DNA of 64,000 nt, from positions 31,697 to 95,696 of the forward strand of contig DVIT01000014.1 in assembly GCA_018711005.1 (NCBI GenBank), in the 5' to 3' direction. The notes beneath the pieces were generated by a model, which saw only the letters and a program-made list of their open reading frames with translations, ran no database searches and was not told the DNA's origin. Of this stretch, positions 1-9,215 are shown piece by piece. Within the stretch, counting starts at the first letter, position 1; every line of letters begins with the position of its first letter. This DNA is from Candidatus Scybalocola faecigallinarum. Lineage in GTDB: Bacteria; Bacillota; Clostridia; Lachnospirales; Lachnospiraceae. Made by a program: the position numbers and the translations under genes.

Positions 1-2
1 AA

Positions 3-767
3 CAGATCCGTAAGTTTGCTGCCATGGAGGATGGTCTTGAGCGGGCGCTGGAGTATTATTTTACATGTGAGGCACGCATTGCCGGAGGCGTGTCTGGAGG
101 CTCGGAAATGTCTTCTGCAGGAACAGGCGGAGACGGACAGACAACAGACAGCGCGGTGGCTATAGGTGTGGGAATCAGCGCCGTGGGAGCGGGCGTGTGG
201 CTGTGGAACTGGATCAATGAATCTGCCCCTGACTGGGGTTGGGGCGACAGTGACCGGGCCAGGGAGGTGCGTCAGGACAAGGCCATGGCCCAGGCAATCA
301 AATCAGTGCTCAAGCAGGACCGCTATACGAAGAAATACTGGAAAAAAGCAGATTATAACGAGCGTGTGGAAATACTGACAGAGCTGTTCCACACATTGAA
401 TGATATTTTGGGTATTGATGTTCAGGCTATCCACATTGAACCTTTGGAAAGCGAACCGGGATATATTTTAAACGGAATGCTGAGCCGTTACTCAGACGGC
501 CATATGGAAATGTTTTTGAACCGGGAATGGGTGGAAAAAGACAGCGGTTATGACCAGATCATGGAAACATTGTGCCATGAAATGCGTCATGGCTACCAGC
601 ATTCTGTGGTGGAGCATCCGGAGCGTTATATTGTCAGCGAAGAAACCGTAAATGCCTGGAGAGACAATTTTAACGATTATAAAACCACTGAGGAGGACGG
701 ATATGATGCGTACCGCCAGCAAAGCGTGGAGGCGGATGCCCGGAAATTTGCAGAGCGGGTCGTGTAA
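3..767 (+). CDS. HExxH metallopeptidase-like protein, likely polymorphic toxin C-terminus (5' partial)
   Basis: The reading frame is open to the left edge, so the protein almost certainly starts before the window; the first internal ATG is at 24. Counted from that ATG, a glycine/serine-rich linker with a short hydrophobic stretch (about residues 45-62) leads into a domain with a zincin motif HEMRH (185-189). Downstream lies an acidic QSVEADARKFA stretch whose Glu could be the third zinc ligand. The pattern (HExxH, then E-x-D-A near the C-terminus) matches metallopeptidase-like domains found at the ends of LXG/WXG100-type secreted polymorphic toxins of Firmicutes. That assignment is inference, because the N-terminal trafficking domain is not visible. 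The next gene starts 12 bases downstream and may be its immunity or partner protein. Alternatives are a phage or housekeeping peptidase. Confidence 0.6.
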   Translation, partial: QIRKFAAMEDGLERALEYYFTCEARIAGGVSGGSEMSSAGTGGDGQTTDSAVAIGVGISAVGAGVWLWNWINESAPDWGWGDSDRAREVRQDKAMAQAIKSVLKQDRYTKKYWKKADYNERVEILTELFHTLNDILGIDVQAIHIEPLESEPGYILNGMLSRYSDGHMEMFLNREWVEKDSGYDQIMETLCHEMRHGYQHSVVEHPERYIVSEETVNAWRDNFNDYKTTEEDGYDAYRQQSVEADARKFAERVV

Positions 768-779
768 GGAGGCGGGTTA

Positions 780-1037
780 ATGTTACAGGAAGGAAATATT
801 GAGGAGGTTCTTGACTGCGGTGAAGAAAAAGCAAAGCAGATCCGGGACATTTTTCAAAAGGCTGTTGGCGCTCCCCTGGGGCCTGTGTCTGCTGTTCCCC
901 GGGACATGAAGGGGACGCTCCTTGAGACCCGGGTGCAGGACACGGTCTATTATTTGAAGGTGAACTCCATTTTTCGTTTGAGAGAAATCCGCCGGGATGA
1001 TCCTAAAGGAAAGGTCATTTATCAGCTTCTGTATTGA
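780..1037 (+). CDS. Small hypothetical protein (85 aa), possible partner/immunity gene
   Basis: This 85-residue protein is preceded by a good ribosome binding site (GGAGG, 7 bases before the ATG) and lies 12 bases after the putative zincin toxin, so the two are surely co-transcribed. It has no signal peptide or membrane segment. The N-terminal half looks helical and charged. The C-terminal half (VQDTVYYLKVNSIFRLREI) looks like beta strand. I do not recognise a family. By position it could be an immunity protein, but equally a small accessory protein. Its stop codon overlaps the -35 box of the proS promoter, so the transcription unit ends here. Confidence 0.6.
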   Translation: MLQEGNIEEVLDCGEEKAKQIRDIFQKAVGAPLGPVSAVPRDMKGTLLETRVQDTVYYLKVNSIFRLREIRRDDPKGKVIYQLLY

Positions 1038-1062
1038 CAAACCGGGGGATTTGGCATAAAAT
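1034..1062 (+). promoter_or_regulatory. Promoter of the proS T-box transcript
   Basis: A perfect -35 box TTGACA (1034-1039) is followed after 17 bases by TAAAAT (1057-1062). It lies directly upstream of the T-box leader, and its -35 overlaps the stop codon of the preceding small gene. Confidence 0.75.
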
Positions 1063-1067
1063 AGGCC

Positions 1068-1335
1068 TTAATCAGCGATGAAAGGGAATAGTACGCGGCG
1101 CAGTTATCCCCAGAGAGAGGATCAGTGGTGAGAGATCTTTATAAACGGCAGCGGAACCGGCCCCGGAGCTTCATGCGATGAGTATGACGTATACCGGCGT
1201 TAACGGGTAAATGAGCGGATCACAGGCATGCCTGTGGTTAATAAGGGTGGTACCGCCGAAGATGTTTAAGCTTTTTGGTCCCTTGTTTTCCGGATCTTCC
1301 GGGATACAGGGGATCGGAAAGCTTTTTTTATGAAC
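1068..1335 (+). ncRNA. T-box leader (proline) controlling proS
   Basis: The conserved T-box antiterminator sequence AAGGGTGGTACCGCCGA is at 1243-1259. Upstream are the AGTA and AGAGAG-type Stem I signatures (about 1090-1120) and the segment GCGGAACCGGCC at 1150-1161. In this, CCG directly after GAA is the likely specifier codon, which fits proline and the downstream gene. A terminator stem pairs AAGCTTTTTGGTCCC (from 1269) with GGGGATCGGAAAGCTT (to 1325), followed by a T run. Uncharged tRNA-Pro is expected to stabilise the antiterminator and allow read-through into proS. The specifier assignment is from sequence pattern only. Confidence 0.85.
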
Positions 1336-1422
1336 CCGGGGGCTGCCGCACACAGTGCGGTATGTCCGCGGACAGCAAGTCTGCCGGACGCGGACTGCTG
1401 GGATTAAAGGAAGGAGATTAAC

Positions 1423-2856
1423 ATGGCGAAGGATAAGAAATTAGTGGAGGCCATCACATCCATGGAAGATGATTTTGCCAAATGGTATACGGATGTGGTA
1501 AAAAAAGCGGATTTAATGGATTATACCAGTGTTAAAGGATGTATGGTATTTAAACCGGCAGGATATGCCCTTTGGGAAAATATCCAGCACGAGCTTGACC
1601 GTCGTTTTAAAGAAACAGGGGTAGAGAACGTATATCTGCCGATGTTTATTCCGGAAAGCCTGCTTCAGAAAGAAAAAGACCATGTGGAAGGCTTTGCGCC
1701 GGAAGTGGCATGGGTTACACACGGTGGTTTGGAGGAACTGCCGGAGCGTATGTGCGTGCGTCCAACATCGGAAACACTGTTTTGTGATTTTTATGCCAAA
1801 GAGATCCAGTCTTACAGAGATCTGCCAAAGATTTACAATCAGTGGTGCTCTGTTGTGCGCTGGGAAAAGGAAACCCGTCCATTCCTCCGTTCCAGAGAGT
1901 TTTTATGGCAGGAAGGCCATACGGCCCATGCAACAGCTGAGGAAGCTCAGGAAAGAACCGAGCAGATGCTTCACCTGTATGCGGATTTTTGTGAGGAAGT
2001 GCTGGCAATCCCTGTGATCCGGGGGCGTAAGACAGATAAAGAAAAATTTGCCGGTGCAGAAGCAACATATACTATTGAAGCGCTGATGCATGACGGCAAG
2101 GCCCTTCAGTCCGGAACAAGCCATAATTTCGGCGACGGCTTTGCAAAGGCTTTTGGCATCCAGTATACAGATAAAGATAACAAGCTTCAGTATGTGCATC
2201 AGACATCCTGGGGTATGACGACCCGGCTCATTGGCGCCATTATTATGGTCCATGGCGATAACAGCGGTCTTGTACTGCCGCCTAAGATCGCTCCGGTACA
2301 GGTGATGATCGTTCCTATTGCCCAGCATAAGGAAGGCGTCCTGGATACTGCTTATGAATTAAAGAGCCGCTTGTCTGATTTCAGAGTGAAGGTAGATGAT
2401 TCTGAAAAGAGTCCGGGCTGGAAATTTGCTGAAGCAGAAATGCGGGGTATTCCTGTACGTATTGAGATCGGACCTAAGGATATTGAGGCCGGACAGGCTG
2501 TGATTGTGCGCAGGGACAACCGGGAAAAACAGGTCGTTGCTTTAGACACTCTGGAAGAAAGTGTTGCAAAGACACTGGAAACCATGCAGAAGGAAATGCT
2601 GGAGCGTGCCAGAGCTCATCGGGACAGCCACACTTATACAGCTGAAACTTATGATGAATTTAAAGATATTATTGCCAATAAACCGGGCTTCGTAAAAGCT
2701 ATGTGGTGCGGAGATCAGGCATGTGAGGATAAGATCAAAGAAGAAACAACAGCAACCTCCAGATGCATGCCTTTTAAACAGGAGCATATCTCTGATGTAT
2801 GCGTATGCTGCGGACGTCCTGCAAAGGCTATGGTTTACTGGGGAAAGGCGTATTAA
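1423..2856 (+). CDS. proS: Prolyl-tRNA synthetase (ProS, archaeal/eukaryal type)
   Basis: This class II aminoacyl-tRNA synthetase charges tRNA-Pro in the cytoplasm. At 477 residues it has the length of the short ProS type without the bacterial editing insertion. The class II catalytic core contains the motif 2 region ([20 protein letters not shown]), an anticodon-binding domain follows from about residue 285, and the C-terminal domain has cysteines (CGDQAC, CVCCGRP) and ends in WGKAY, as is typical of this type. The start is set by an AAGGAGATT site 7 bases upstream. Expression is controlled by the proline T-box leader immediately upstream. Because this type lacks the INS editing domain, the separate ProX-like deacylase at 26379 may supply mischarged tRNA-Pro hydrolysis. 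Confidence 0.96.
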   Translation: MAKDKKLVEAITSMEDDFAKWYTDVVKKADLMDYTSVKGCMVFKPAGYALWENIQHELDRRFKETGVENVYLPMFIPESLLQKEKDHVEGFAPEVAWVTHGGLEELPERMCVRPTSETLFCDFYAKEIQSYRDLPKIYNQWCSVVRWEKETRPFLRSREFLWQEGHTAHATAEEAQERTEQMLHLYADFCEEVLAIPVIRGRKTDKEKFAGAEATYTIEALMHDGKALQSGTSHNFGDGFAKAFGIQYTDKDNKLQYVHQTSWGMTTRLIGAIIMVHGDNSGLVLPPKIAPVQVMIVPIAQHKEGVLDTAYELKSRLSDFRVKVDDSEKSPGWKFAEAEMRGIPVRIEIGPKDIEAGQAVIVRRDNREKQVVALDTLEESVAKTLETMQKEMLERARAHRDSHTYTAETYDEFKDIIANKPGFVKAMWCGDQACEDKIKEETTATSRCMPFKQEHISDVCVCCGRPAKAMVYWGKAY

Positions 2857-2861
2857 ATCGA

Positions 2862-3608
2862 ATGACGGATCAATGTTCGGATCTTATTCAGGGGTTGTTT
2901 TACTATTATGGGATTGATTGCCGGGAGGACGAATGGCTTGCAGAGAACTTCTGGCGGGGGAATAGTCCAAATCCGGAAACAGTCCTGCGCCTTGCTCTGC
3001 TTTATAATTCTGGCGGAGACTGTTCCCGGAAAAGGTGTCAGAAACAGTTTTTAAACCAGCTGGCCGTGCGTTTTCCAATGAAAGAGTACCTGGATATTAT
3101 GGAGGGACTTTCTTATGAATGGCAGGGGTATGATATTAGCGATCCCCGGCCGGAAGATATTTTAAAGCAGGCTGATGAAATATACTGGGAGGCTGACTTT
3201 ACAGACTGGAAAGAGAATGTAGACCCTTTTGGTAATATTGTCCCGGGAACATGCTTTACAATCTATGAAGCTGCTGAGCGGCTGTACCGACTGGCGGCCA
3301 TTGGCGGCAATCTGAGGGCCCTGGAAGAAGATATTCCTGAAATTGAGTATTACTATGAGCAGGAGTTTCAGGATGAGATATGGGAAAAAATCGCAAAGGC
3401 TGTAAGAGGCGCGCAAGATCATGCCGCTGACCTTCAAAGCCGTGGGAATTTTAAAGAAGCCGCCAGATGGTGGGAAAAATCCGCATCCGGCGGCAACCCT
3501 TCCGGTATGAAAGGACTGATCACCTGTCTGGAGCAATGGAAAGATGCTCCAAACCGGGATCAAAGACTTGCATACTGGCGTGGACGTTTGGACGGCCATC
3601 ACCAATAG
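2862..3608 (+). CDS. Sel1-like repeat protein, function unknown
   Basis: The start at 2862 (MTDQCSDLIQ) lies 5 bases after the proS stop. An earlier in-frame ATG at 2799 would overlap proS and is less likely. The product is about 248 residues, acidic and soluble, with no signal peptide. The C-terminal half carries helical repeats resembling Sel1/TPR units, seen in AAERLYRLAAIGGNLRALEE and AARWWEKSASGGNPSGM. Such repeats usually mediate protein contacts. I cannot assign a function. Tight spacing to proS implies co-transcription under the T-box. The 3' end overlaps the first unit of a 19-bp tandem repeat. Confidence 0.7.
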   Translation: MTDQCSDLIQGLFYYYGIDCREDEWLAENFWRGNSPNPETVLRLALLYNSGGDCSRKRCQKQFLNQLAVRFPMKEYLDIMEGLSYEWQGYDISDPRPEDILKQADEIYWEADFTDWKENVDPFGNIVPGTCFTIYEAAERLYRLAAIGGNLRALEEDIPEIEYYYEQEFQDEIWEKIAKAVRGAQDHAADLQSRGNFKEAARWWEKSASGGNPSGMKGLITCLEQWKDAPNRDQRLAYWRGRLDGHHQ

Positions 3609-3648
3609 TGACGGCCGTCATCAATAGTAACGGCCACCATTAATAGTC
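3592..3648. repeat. Three tandem 19-bp repeats
   Basis: Three consecutive units of the pattern ACGGCCNNCANNAATAGTN occupy 3592-3610, 3611-3629 and 3630-3648. The first unit contains the last codons and stop of the Sel1-like gene. The array sits in the convergent gap between this gene and uvrB. No clear stem-loop terminator is visible there. Confidence 0.8.
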
Positions 3649-3660
3649 ACAATTTTGCTA

Positions 3661-5646
3661 TTATTCAAAATCATTGAGATATTTTTTCACTTCAAGCATT
3701 TCATCACGCAGCTGGGCAGCCAGCTCGAAGTTTAAATCTGCGGCGGCAGAATGCATCTTTTTGGTCAGTTTTGCCGCCAGCTCTTTTAGTTCTTTCTTTG
3801 TCATGGATTCCATATCCTTGGCCAGCTCTTTTTCATCCTTTTCCGCAGCCTTGGAAATACTGATCAGATCCCGGACAGCCTTTTTAATGGTCTGAGGGGT
3901 AATGCCGTGTTCCTCGTTATACTTTTGCTGGATGGCGCGGCGGCGGTTGGTTTCGCTGATGGCCTTGTCCATAGACTCTGTAATGGTATCCGCATACATG
4001 ATCACATGGCCGTCTGTATTTCTGGCCGCCCGGCCAATGGTCTGGATCAGGGAGGTTTCGGAACGGAGGAAGCCTTCTTTATCTGCATCCAGGATCGCCA
4101 CTAAAGTGATTTCCGGAATATCCAACCCCTCACGGAGCAGGTTAATACCAATAAGTACATCAAAAACATTCATGCGCAGATCACGGACGATTTCCGTACG
4201 TTCCAGGGTATCAATATCCGAATGGAGATACTTGACCCGGATCCCCAGTTCCTTCATATAATCCGTAAGGTCTTCTGCCATACGCTTGGTCAGGGTCGTA
4301 ATAAGGACCTTATTGCCCTTGGCCGTTTCTTTATTTACCTCAGAGATAAGGTCATCGATCTGTCCTTCCACCGGGCGCACGCTGATCTCAGGATCCAGCA
4401 GACCTGTGGGACGGATGATCTGCTCGGCCCGCAAAAGTTCATGCTCTTTTTCATAGACACTGGGGGTGGCAGATACAAAAAGCATCTGGTCGATCTTGGA
4501 CTCAAATTCTTCAAAGTTTAAAGGCCGGTTATCCTTGGCAGAGGGCAGGCGGAAGCCATAATCCACCAGGGTCGATTTTCTGGATTGGTCCCCGGCATAC
4601 ATGCCCCGGACCTGGGGAATGGTCATGTGGGACTCATCCACGATGATAAGGAAATCCTCGGGAAAATAATCGATCAGGGTATAGGGAGGCTGTCCCGGCT
4701 TTAATCCGGCAAGATGCATGGAATAGTTTTCAATGCCGGAGCAAAATCCCGTTTCCCGCATCATTTCAATATCAAAATTGGTGCGCTCGGAAATGCGCTG
4801 TGCTTCTAAAAGCTTATCCTCGCTTTTAAAGTAGCGTACCCGTTCCTCAAGCTCTGCCTCAATGTCCCTGATGGCCCGTTCCATTTGCTCCTGGGGAACA
4901 ACATAATGGGAGGCCGGGAAGATAGCCGTGTGCATCAGGTAAGCCTTTACTTCTCCGGTGAGGGGATCAAATTCAGCAATACGGTCCACTTCATCGCCGA
5001 AAAACTCTACCCGGACTGCCGTATCTGTGGCCGCTGCCGGGAAAATCTCTACCACATCGCCGTGGACGCGGAAGGTCCCGCGCTTAAAATCCATGTCATT
5101 TCGTGTATACTGTATATCAATAAGCTTGCGGATCATTTCGTCCCGGTCCTTGATCATCCCCGGCCGCAGGGAGATGACCATTTTCTGATAGTCAATGGGA
5201 CTTCCCAGACCATAAATACAGGATACGGATGAAACGATGATCACATCGCTGCGCTCGGAGAGGGCAGCAGTGGCCGAGTGGCGCAGCTTGTCAATCTCAT
5301 CGTTGATGGACGAATCCTTTTCAATGTAGGTGTCTGAGGACGGCACATAAGCTTCCGGCTGGTAGTAGTCATAATAGGAGACAAAGTATTCCACTGCATT
5401 GTTTGGGAAAAACTCCTTAAACTCGCCGTAAAGCTGCGCTGCCAGTGTTTTGTTGTGGGCCAGGATCAGCGTCGGCTTATTAAGCTGCGCGATCACATTG
5501 GCCATTGTAAATGTTTTTCCTGAGCCTGTAACGCCCAGCAGTGTTTCAAATTGATTGCCCTCCTTAAAGCCTTTGACAAGAGCTTCAATGGCCTGAGGCT
5601 GGTCGCCGGTGGGGGCGTATTCTGAGTGAAGTTCAAAGTGATCCAT
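3661..5646 (-). CDS. uvrB: UvrABC excinuclease subunit B
   Basis: This is the damage-recognition helicase-like subunit of nucleotide excision repair, which is loaded by UvrA and recruits UvrC. The 661-residue length is normal. Visible features are Walker [13 protein letters not shown] near residues 39-50, the DNA-clamping beta-hairpin region with [10 protein letters not shown] (about 92-101), the DESH Walker B box, helicase motifs QTIGRAARN, and a C-terminal UVR domain ([16 protein letters not shown]) that contacts UvrC. It is the downstream gene after a DUF1848 gene on the same strand with an 84-base gap. That gap contains a short palindrome GAAACGTCGTTTC (5705-5717). I see no convincing clostridial LexA box. 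Confidence 0.98.
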   Translation of the reverse strand: MDHFELHSEYAPTGDQPQAIEALVKGFKEGNQFETLLGVTGSGKTFTMANVIAQLNKPTLILAHNKTLAAQLYGEFKEFFPNNAVEYFVSYYDYYQPEAYVPSSDTYIEKDSSINDEIDKLRHSATAALSERSDVIIVSSVSCIYGLGSPIDYQKMVISLRPGMIKDRDEMIRKLIDIQYTRNDMDFKRGTFRVHGDVVEIFPAAATDTAVRVEFFGDEVDRIAEFDPLTGEVKAYLMHTAIFPASHYVVPQEQMERAIRDIEAELEERVRYFKSEDKLLEAQRISERTNFDIEMMRETGFCSGIENYSMHLAGLKPGQPPYTLIDYFPEDFLIIVDESHMTIPQVRGMYAGDQSRKSTLVDYGFRLPSAKDNRPLNFEEFESKIDQMLFVSATPSVYEKEHELLRAEQIIRPTGLLDPEISVRPVEGQIDDLISEVNKETAKGNKVLITTLTKRMAEDLTDYMKELGIRVKYLHSDIDTLERTEIVRDLRMNVFDVLIGINLLREGLDIPEITLVAILDADKEGFLRSETSLIQTIGRAARNTDGHVIMYADTITESMDKAISETNRRRAIQQKYNEEHGITPQTIKKAVRDLISISKAAEKDEKELAKDMESMTKKELKELAAKLTKKMHSAAADLNFELAAQLRDEMLEVKKYLNDFE

Positions 5647-5730
5647 AATAAAATCCTTTCCGTCTTTTTCGTTAAGAAATTTGCTTTATGATTTTCAGAT
5701 TGGGGAAACGTCGTTTCACCAATTAAGTCT

Positions 5731-6633
5731 TTACCGCTTCCTTTCATAAACCCTGTCCCCGTCCCGGACTGTGCCGATCAAAAGGGGCGCATCGGGATTA
5801 TGGAGACTGGCGTTTTGGGAGGCCAGAGGCTCGTTATAGTTGGCATAACAGTAACGGCACAAGTGTCTGCAGGAATTGTAAACGCCAATATCCACACTGG
5901 CGGCACAGCCGCAGGCGCCGCGCTGGTGAGGATCCTTTTTCAGACGTAAGGAGCGTCCCAGAAGCTTTTCAAATAATGTCCGGTCGATGCAGCAGCCGTG
6001 GGGGATGCCCCAGACTGTAAGGTCTGCGTCCTCTGCGCAGGTGGCCAGAGCAATATGATACTTTTGGGCAATGGACGAAAAGCTTTGGGCAATAGCCGCC
6101 ATTTCATCCGGGCCTATGGGCTCAAGAGATAAAGTATTTTTGTGGCGCCGGGTATTGCGGTAGCTGTCTACAAAGCTGATCATGCACTTTTGTGTATATC
6201 CGTGAAGCGCCTGGGCCATGGATGAAAAAGCTTCAATATGGCGGGAAATCGTATATCGGTGATTCAGCAGAATAGGATCGTAGCGCCAGATTACCCGTTC
6301 CGGGCCGATCGCTTTTGACAGTGCGCGAAAGGCCGGGAGGATTACCTCTTTTTTGGATGGCACCCCGGGCTCAATATCTGTATCATAGGGTGTAACTGTA
6401 AATTGAAAATAATACATGTAATCTGTCAGTTCGTTTAAACGTCCAAGCATGGGCAGGGGATTTTTTGTCCAGAATACAATGCCGTCAATGAGCTCAGGCG
6501 ACAGATCAATCCGGCTGATCTGGTGATAATTCATGGGATTGCGTACAAGTACAAAACCCTCCCGTATCCGGTTAAGAAACCACTGGGAATAAAATGCCGG
6601 AATATCTGTCCGGCGGCTGGCGCTGATGATCAT
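5731..6633 (-). CDS. DUF1848 family protein (radical-SAM-like cysteine cluster)
   Basis: The start at 6633 is chosen because a GGAGGT site sits 6 bases before that ATG and because the family begins MIISASRRTDIPAFY; an upstream in-frame ATG at 6762 lacks such a site. The protein is about 300 residues long. It contains conserved blocks typical of DUF1848 (VWRYDPILL, FVDSYRNT) and, near the C-terminus, GACGCAASVDIG followed by SCRHLCRYCYANY. This cysteine arrangement suggests an iron-sulfur cluster as in radical SAM enzymes. Substrate and role are unknown. It is transcribed toward uvrB and divergently from the GNAT gene. Confidence 0.85.
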   Translation of the reverse strand: MIISASRRTDIPAFYSQWFLNRIREGFVLVRNPMNYHQISRIDLSPELIDGIVFWTKNPLPMLGRLNELTDYMYYFQFTVTPYDTDIEPGVPSKKEVILPAFRALSKAIGPERVIWRYDPILLNHRYTISRHIEAFSSMAQALHGYTQKCMISFVDSYRNTRRHKNTLSLEPIGPDEMAAIAQSFSSIAQKYHIALATCAEDADLTVWGIPHGCCIDRTLFEKLLGRSLRLKKDPHQRGACGCAASVDIGVYNSCRHLCRYCYANYNEPLASQNASLHNPDAPLLIGTVRDGDRVYERKR

Positions 6634-6816
6634 ATAGTAACCTCCATACTGCCCTGGGCGCGGCCTGATTTCTTTTTTCATTATAACACCTGGCAGGGTA
6701 AAAGTATAGATATAATCGAATGTTTGTTCTTTTTGCACGAGTTGCAGGCCGCTTCGGCCCAAAAATCCATTCTGTTTGGATCGTTACTACGATGATTACG
6801 GCATGATGACTTCCTG

Positions 6817-6846
6817 TTGCAAATAATCTGGCAGGCATAGTATAAT
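6817..6846 (+). promoter_or_regulatory. Promoter of the GNAT/BceRS-like unit
   Basis: TTGCAA (6817-6822), an 18-base spacer and a perfect TATAAT (6841-6846) lie about 45 bases before the GNAT start codon. Confidence 0.65.
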
Positions 6847-6892
6847 CGAAGTGCAGTGCAGACATTTACAAGATAAAATATACGGAGGAAAA

Positions 6893-7375
6893 ATGAACAT
6901 TACCCAACTATCCCAAACCTTTCAGGTTCGGGCATTAACAAAGGACTATGTGGACTTGATCCTGGAACTGAGCCGGGGGAATACACTGTTTTATCAATAT
7001 CATCCGCCGTTTGCGACCCGGGAAAGTATTATGGAAGATATGGAGGCGCTGCCGCCGGGGAAAGGTATGGCAGATAAGTTTTATATTGGATTTTTTGAAA
7101 AGGACCGGCTGGCTGCGGTTATGGATCTGATCCGTGATTATCCGGATCCGGGAACCGCCTATATTGGGCTGTTTATGGTGGATACGGATTTTCAGGGCCG
7201 CGGCGTGGGCTCGGGGATTATTGGAGAGTGTGCCGGAGCTCTGAAAAATATGGGATATAAAAAGCTGCGTCTGGCTGTAGACCGGGGCAATCCCCAAAGC
7301 AATCATTTTTGGCGGAAGAATGGTTTTGCAGTGACGGATGAAAATGTGTATATTTGTATGGAAAGAGTATTGTAA
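6893..7375 (+). CDS. GNAT family N-acetyltransferase
   Basis: The start at 6893 follows CGGAGGAAAA with ideal spacing. The 160-residue protein has the GNAT fold signatures: the acetyl-CoA pyrophosphate loop GRGVGSGIIGE around residues 102-112, then KLRLAVDRGNPQSNHFWRKN, the typical end of the fold with the NxxxxxFWxKNGF pattern. The acceptor substrate is unknown. It lies 23 bases upstream of a response regulator gene and probably forms one unit with the BceRS-like system. Confidence 0.88.
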   Translation: MNITQLSQTFQVRALTKDYVDLILELSRGNTLFYQYHPPFATRESIMEDMEALPPGKGMADKFYIGFFEKDRLAAVMDLIRDYPDPGTAYIGLFMVDTDFQGRGVGSGIIGECAGALKNMGYKKLRLAVDRGNPQSNHFWRKNGFAVTDENVYICMERVL

Positions 7376-7398
7376 ATCAATGAAAAAGGAGCTGTCCC

Positions 7399-8070
7399 AT
7401 GTATAAAATTTTAATCATCGAAGACGATACATCTATGGCAAAGGCCATGAAAAAGCACCTGGAGTCTTGGGGAAATACGGTGGAATATGTAAAGGATCTG
7501 GCTCATGTGATCACAGAGTTTACGGCGTTTGATCCCCATTTGGTGCTGGTGGATATTATGCTGCCTTTTTATAATGGCTATCACTGGTGCAGTGAGATCC
7601 GCAAGATTTCCAATGTTCCGGTGATCTTTATTTCATCTGCGTCAGATAATATGAATATTGTTATGGCCATGAATATGGGCGGGGATGATTTTATTGCCAA
7701 GCCCTTTGACCTGAATGTGCTGACGGCCAAGATCCAGGCGGTGCTGCGCCGGACCTATGATCTGGCCGGAAAGATCCCGGTGCTGGAGCATAAAGGGGCG
7801 ATTTTAAACTTAAATGACACAAGCCTTATGTATGAGGACCAGAAAATTGACCTGAGCAAAAATGAGTTTCGCATCCTTCAAACATTAATGGAAAATAAAG
7901 GCAAGGTTGTCAGCAGGGATACGCTGATGATGCGGCTGTGGGAAAGTGATGTTTATGTGGAGGAAAATACACTGACCGTTAATATTGCAAGGCTGCGCAA
8001 AAAGCTGGATAATGCAGGACTGCAGGGATTTATTACAACAAAAGTAGGCGGCGGCTATATTATCCAGTAA
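7399..8070 (+). CDS. OmpR-family response regulator, BceR-like
   Basis: The N-terminal receiver domain has acidic pocket residues ED at 8-9, phospho-acceptor Asp52 (VLVDIMLP) and the conserved Lys in AKPFD. The C-terminal winged-helix DNA-binding domain is of OmpR/PhoB type (FRILQTLMENKGKVVSRDTL through GGGYII). It is 223 residues long with a good AAAGGAGCTG ribosome site. The following genes encode an intramembrane-type kinase and a BceAB-like ABC transporter. This is the standard layout of peptide-antibiotic sensing and detoxification modules, and the regulator most likely activates the transporter promoter near 9104-9170. Confidence 0.93.
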   Translation: MYKILIIEDDTSMAKAMKKHLESWGNTVEYVKDLAHVITEFTAFDPHLVLVDIMLPFYNGYHWCSEIRKISNVPVIFISSASDNMNIVMAMNMGGDDFIAKPFDLNVLTAKIQAVLRRTYDLAGKIPVLEHKGAILNLNDTSLMYEDQKIDLSKNEFRILQTLMENKGKVVSRDTLMMRLWESDVYVEENTLTVNIARLRKKLDNAGLQGFITTKVGGGYIIQ

Positions 8071-8104
8071 AGGCAGCCGGCTGAAAGGAGTGACATTTGC
8101 TCAC

Positions 8105-9091
8105 ATGATCTTTTGGAAATATTTAAGCCAGTGCCGGAGGGCCATTTGGGGAATGGGACTGTGCCTGGGAATTTATATTGTTTTCTTTACTATGTTTGGC
8201 GAACCGGTGGAAGTGATCTGGTATCCGGCCCTGCTGTGCCTTATGGTGGGAGCCGTGCTGTTTGTGTCTGGTTTTCTGGCATTTTATAAACGGCACAAGG
8301 AGTTGTGCCGGATCAGAGAAAATATAGAGATGCTTTGGAACGATCTCCCTGCGCCCACAGATCCTAAAGAGGCGGATTACCAGAGTCTCCTTGCTGCTTT
8401 AGGGAGCATCCGGGATGAGGAATACGGGCGCTGGCAGTCAAAGCAGGCGGAAACTGCCGATTATTATGCCACATGGGTGCATCAGATCAAAGCGCCCATT
8501 GCAGTGATGCGGGTCATCCTGCAAAGTGAGGACACACCGTCGAATCAGGAGCTTTTGTCTGAGCTTTTTAGGATCGAACAGTATGTGGAAATGGTGCTGT
8601 ATTATGTGCGCCTGGATGAAAATGCTTCAGATCTGGTTATTGAGGAGTGCAGCCTGGATAAGATCATCCGTCAGGCCATCCGCAAATATGCCGGACAATT
8701 TATCCGAAGCCGTATCCGCCTGTCGTATGAGGGAACGGAGAAAACTGCGCTGACCGATGAAAAGTGGCTGGGCTTTATGCTGGAGCAGCTGCTGTCCAAT
8801 GCGGTAAAGTATACAGAGAAGGGGAGCGTGACCATTTCTGTGGATGACGAAAATCATCTGATCGTGGAGGATACAGGGATCGGTATTGCGCCGGAGGATA
8901 TGCCCCGGATTTTTGAAAAGGGATTTACCGGGTATAATGGCCGTTCTGAGAAAAAGTCTACCGGACTTGGCCTGTATTTATGCAAAAGCTCTGCAAAGAA
9001 GCTGGGCCACAAAATTTCAGTTGCCTCCCAGGTAGGAAAGGGCTCCCGTTTTGTCATCGACCTGAACCATTATGATTTAAAGGCGGAGTAG
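8105..9091 (+). CDS. Sensor histidine kinase, BceS-like
   Basis: The kinase has two N-terminal membrane helices (about residues 14-32 and 40-60) with almost no extracellular loop, as in intramembrane-sensing BceS kinases. The phospho-acceptor His126 lies in WVHQIKAPIAVM. The ATP-binding domain shows N box EQLLSNAVKYT, DTGIGI, and GLGLYLCKS. Start choice: ATG at 8105 is 14 bases from AAAGGAG. A GTG at 8090 overlaps that site and is less plausible, so the N-terminus is uncertain by five residues. Such kinases are thought to sense through the transporter permease rather than by binding the drug directly. Confidence 0.92.
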   Translation: MIFWKYLSQCRRAIWGMGLCLGIYIVFFTMFGEPVEVIWYPALLCLMVGAVLFVSGFLAFYKRHKELCRIRENIEMLWNDLPAPTDPKEADYQSLLAALGSIRDEEYGRWQSKQAETADYYATWVHQIKAPIAVMRVILQSEDTPSNQELLSELFRIEQYVEMVLYYVRLDENASDLVIEECSLDKIIRQAIRKYAGQFIRSRIRLSYEGTEKTALTDEKWLGFMLEQLLSNAVKYTEKGSVTISVDDENHLIVEDTGIGIAPEDMPRIFEKGFTGYNGRSEKKSTGLGLYLCKSSAKKLGHKISVASQVGKGSRFVIDLNHYDLKAE

Positions 9092-9103
9092 GCGCTTACA
9101 AAA

Positions 9104-9130
9104 TTGTCACATTGTCATGCCGTATTGTCA
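9104..9130 (+). promoter_or_regulatory. Triple TTGTCA motif upstream of BceAB-like genes
   Basis: TTGTCA occurs at 9104-9109, 9112-9117 and 9125-9130, the last two within the longer repeat ATTGTCATGCC. The array sits about 35-60 bases before a weak -10-like sequence (TATTAT, 9165-9170) and 85 bases upstream of the transporter ATPase gene. This is a plausible binding region for the adjacent response regulator, although the known BceR box is an inverted rather than direct repeat. Confidence 0.4.
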
Positions 9131-9215
9131 TGCCTTTCGATGGCTGGCAATGCGGCTGTTTTGCTATTATATGTGCATAAGGTAAGACAAAAACAAAACC
9201 AGGAGGTTCAAACAT

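Noticed and set aside
5705..5717. LexA-type operator before uvrB
   Set aside because: The palindrome GAAACGTCGTTTC does not match the Firmicute LexA consensus (GAAC-N4-GTTC) and lies well upstream of the start.
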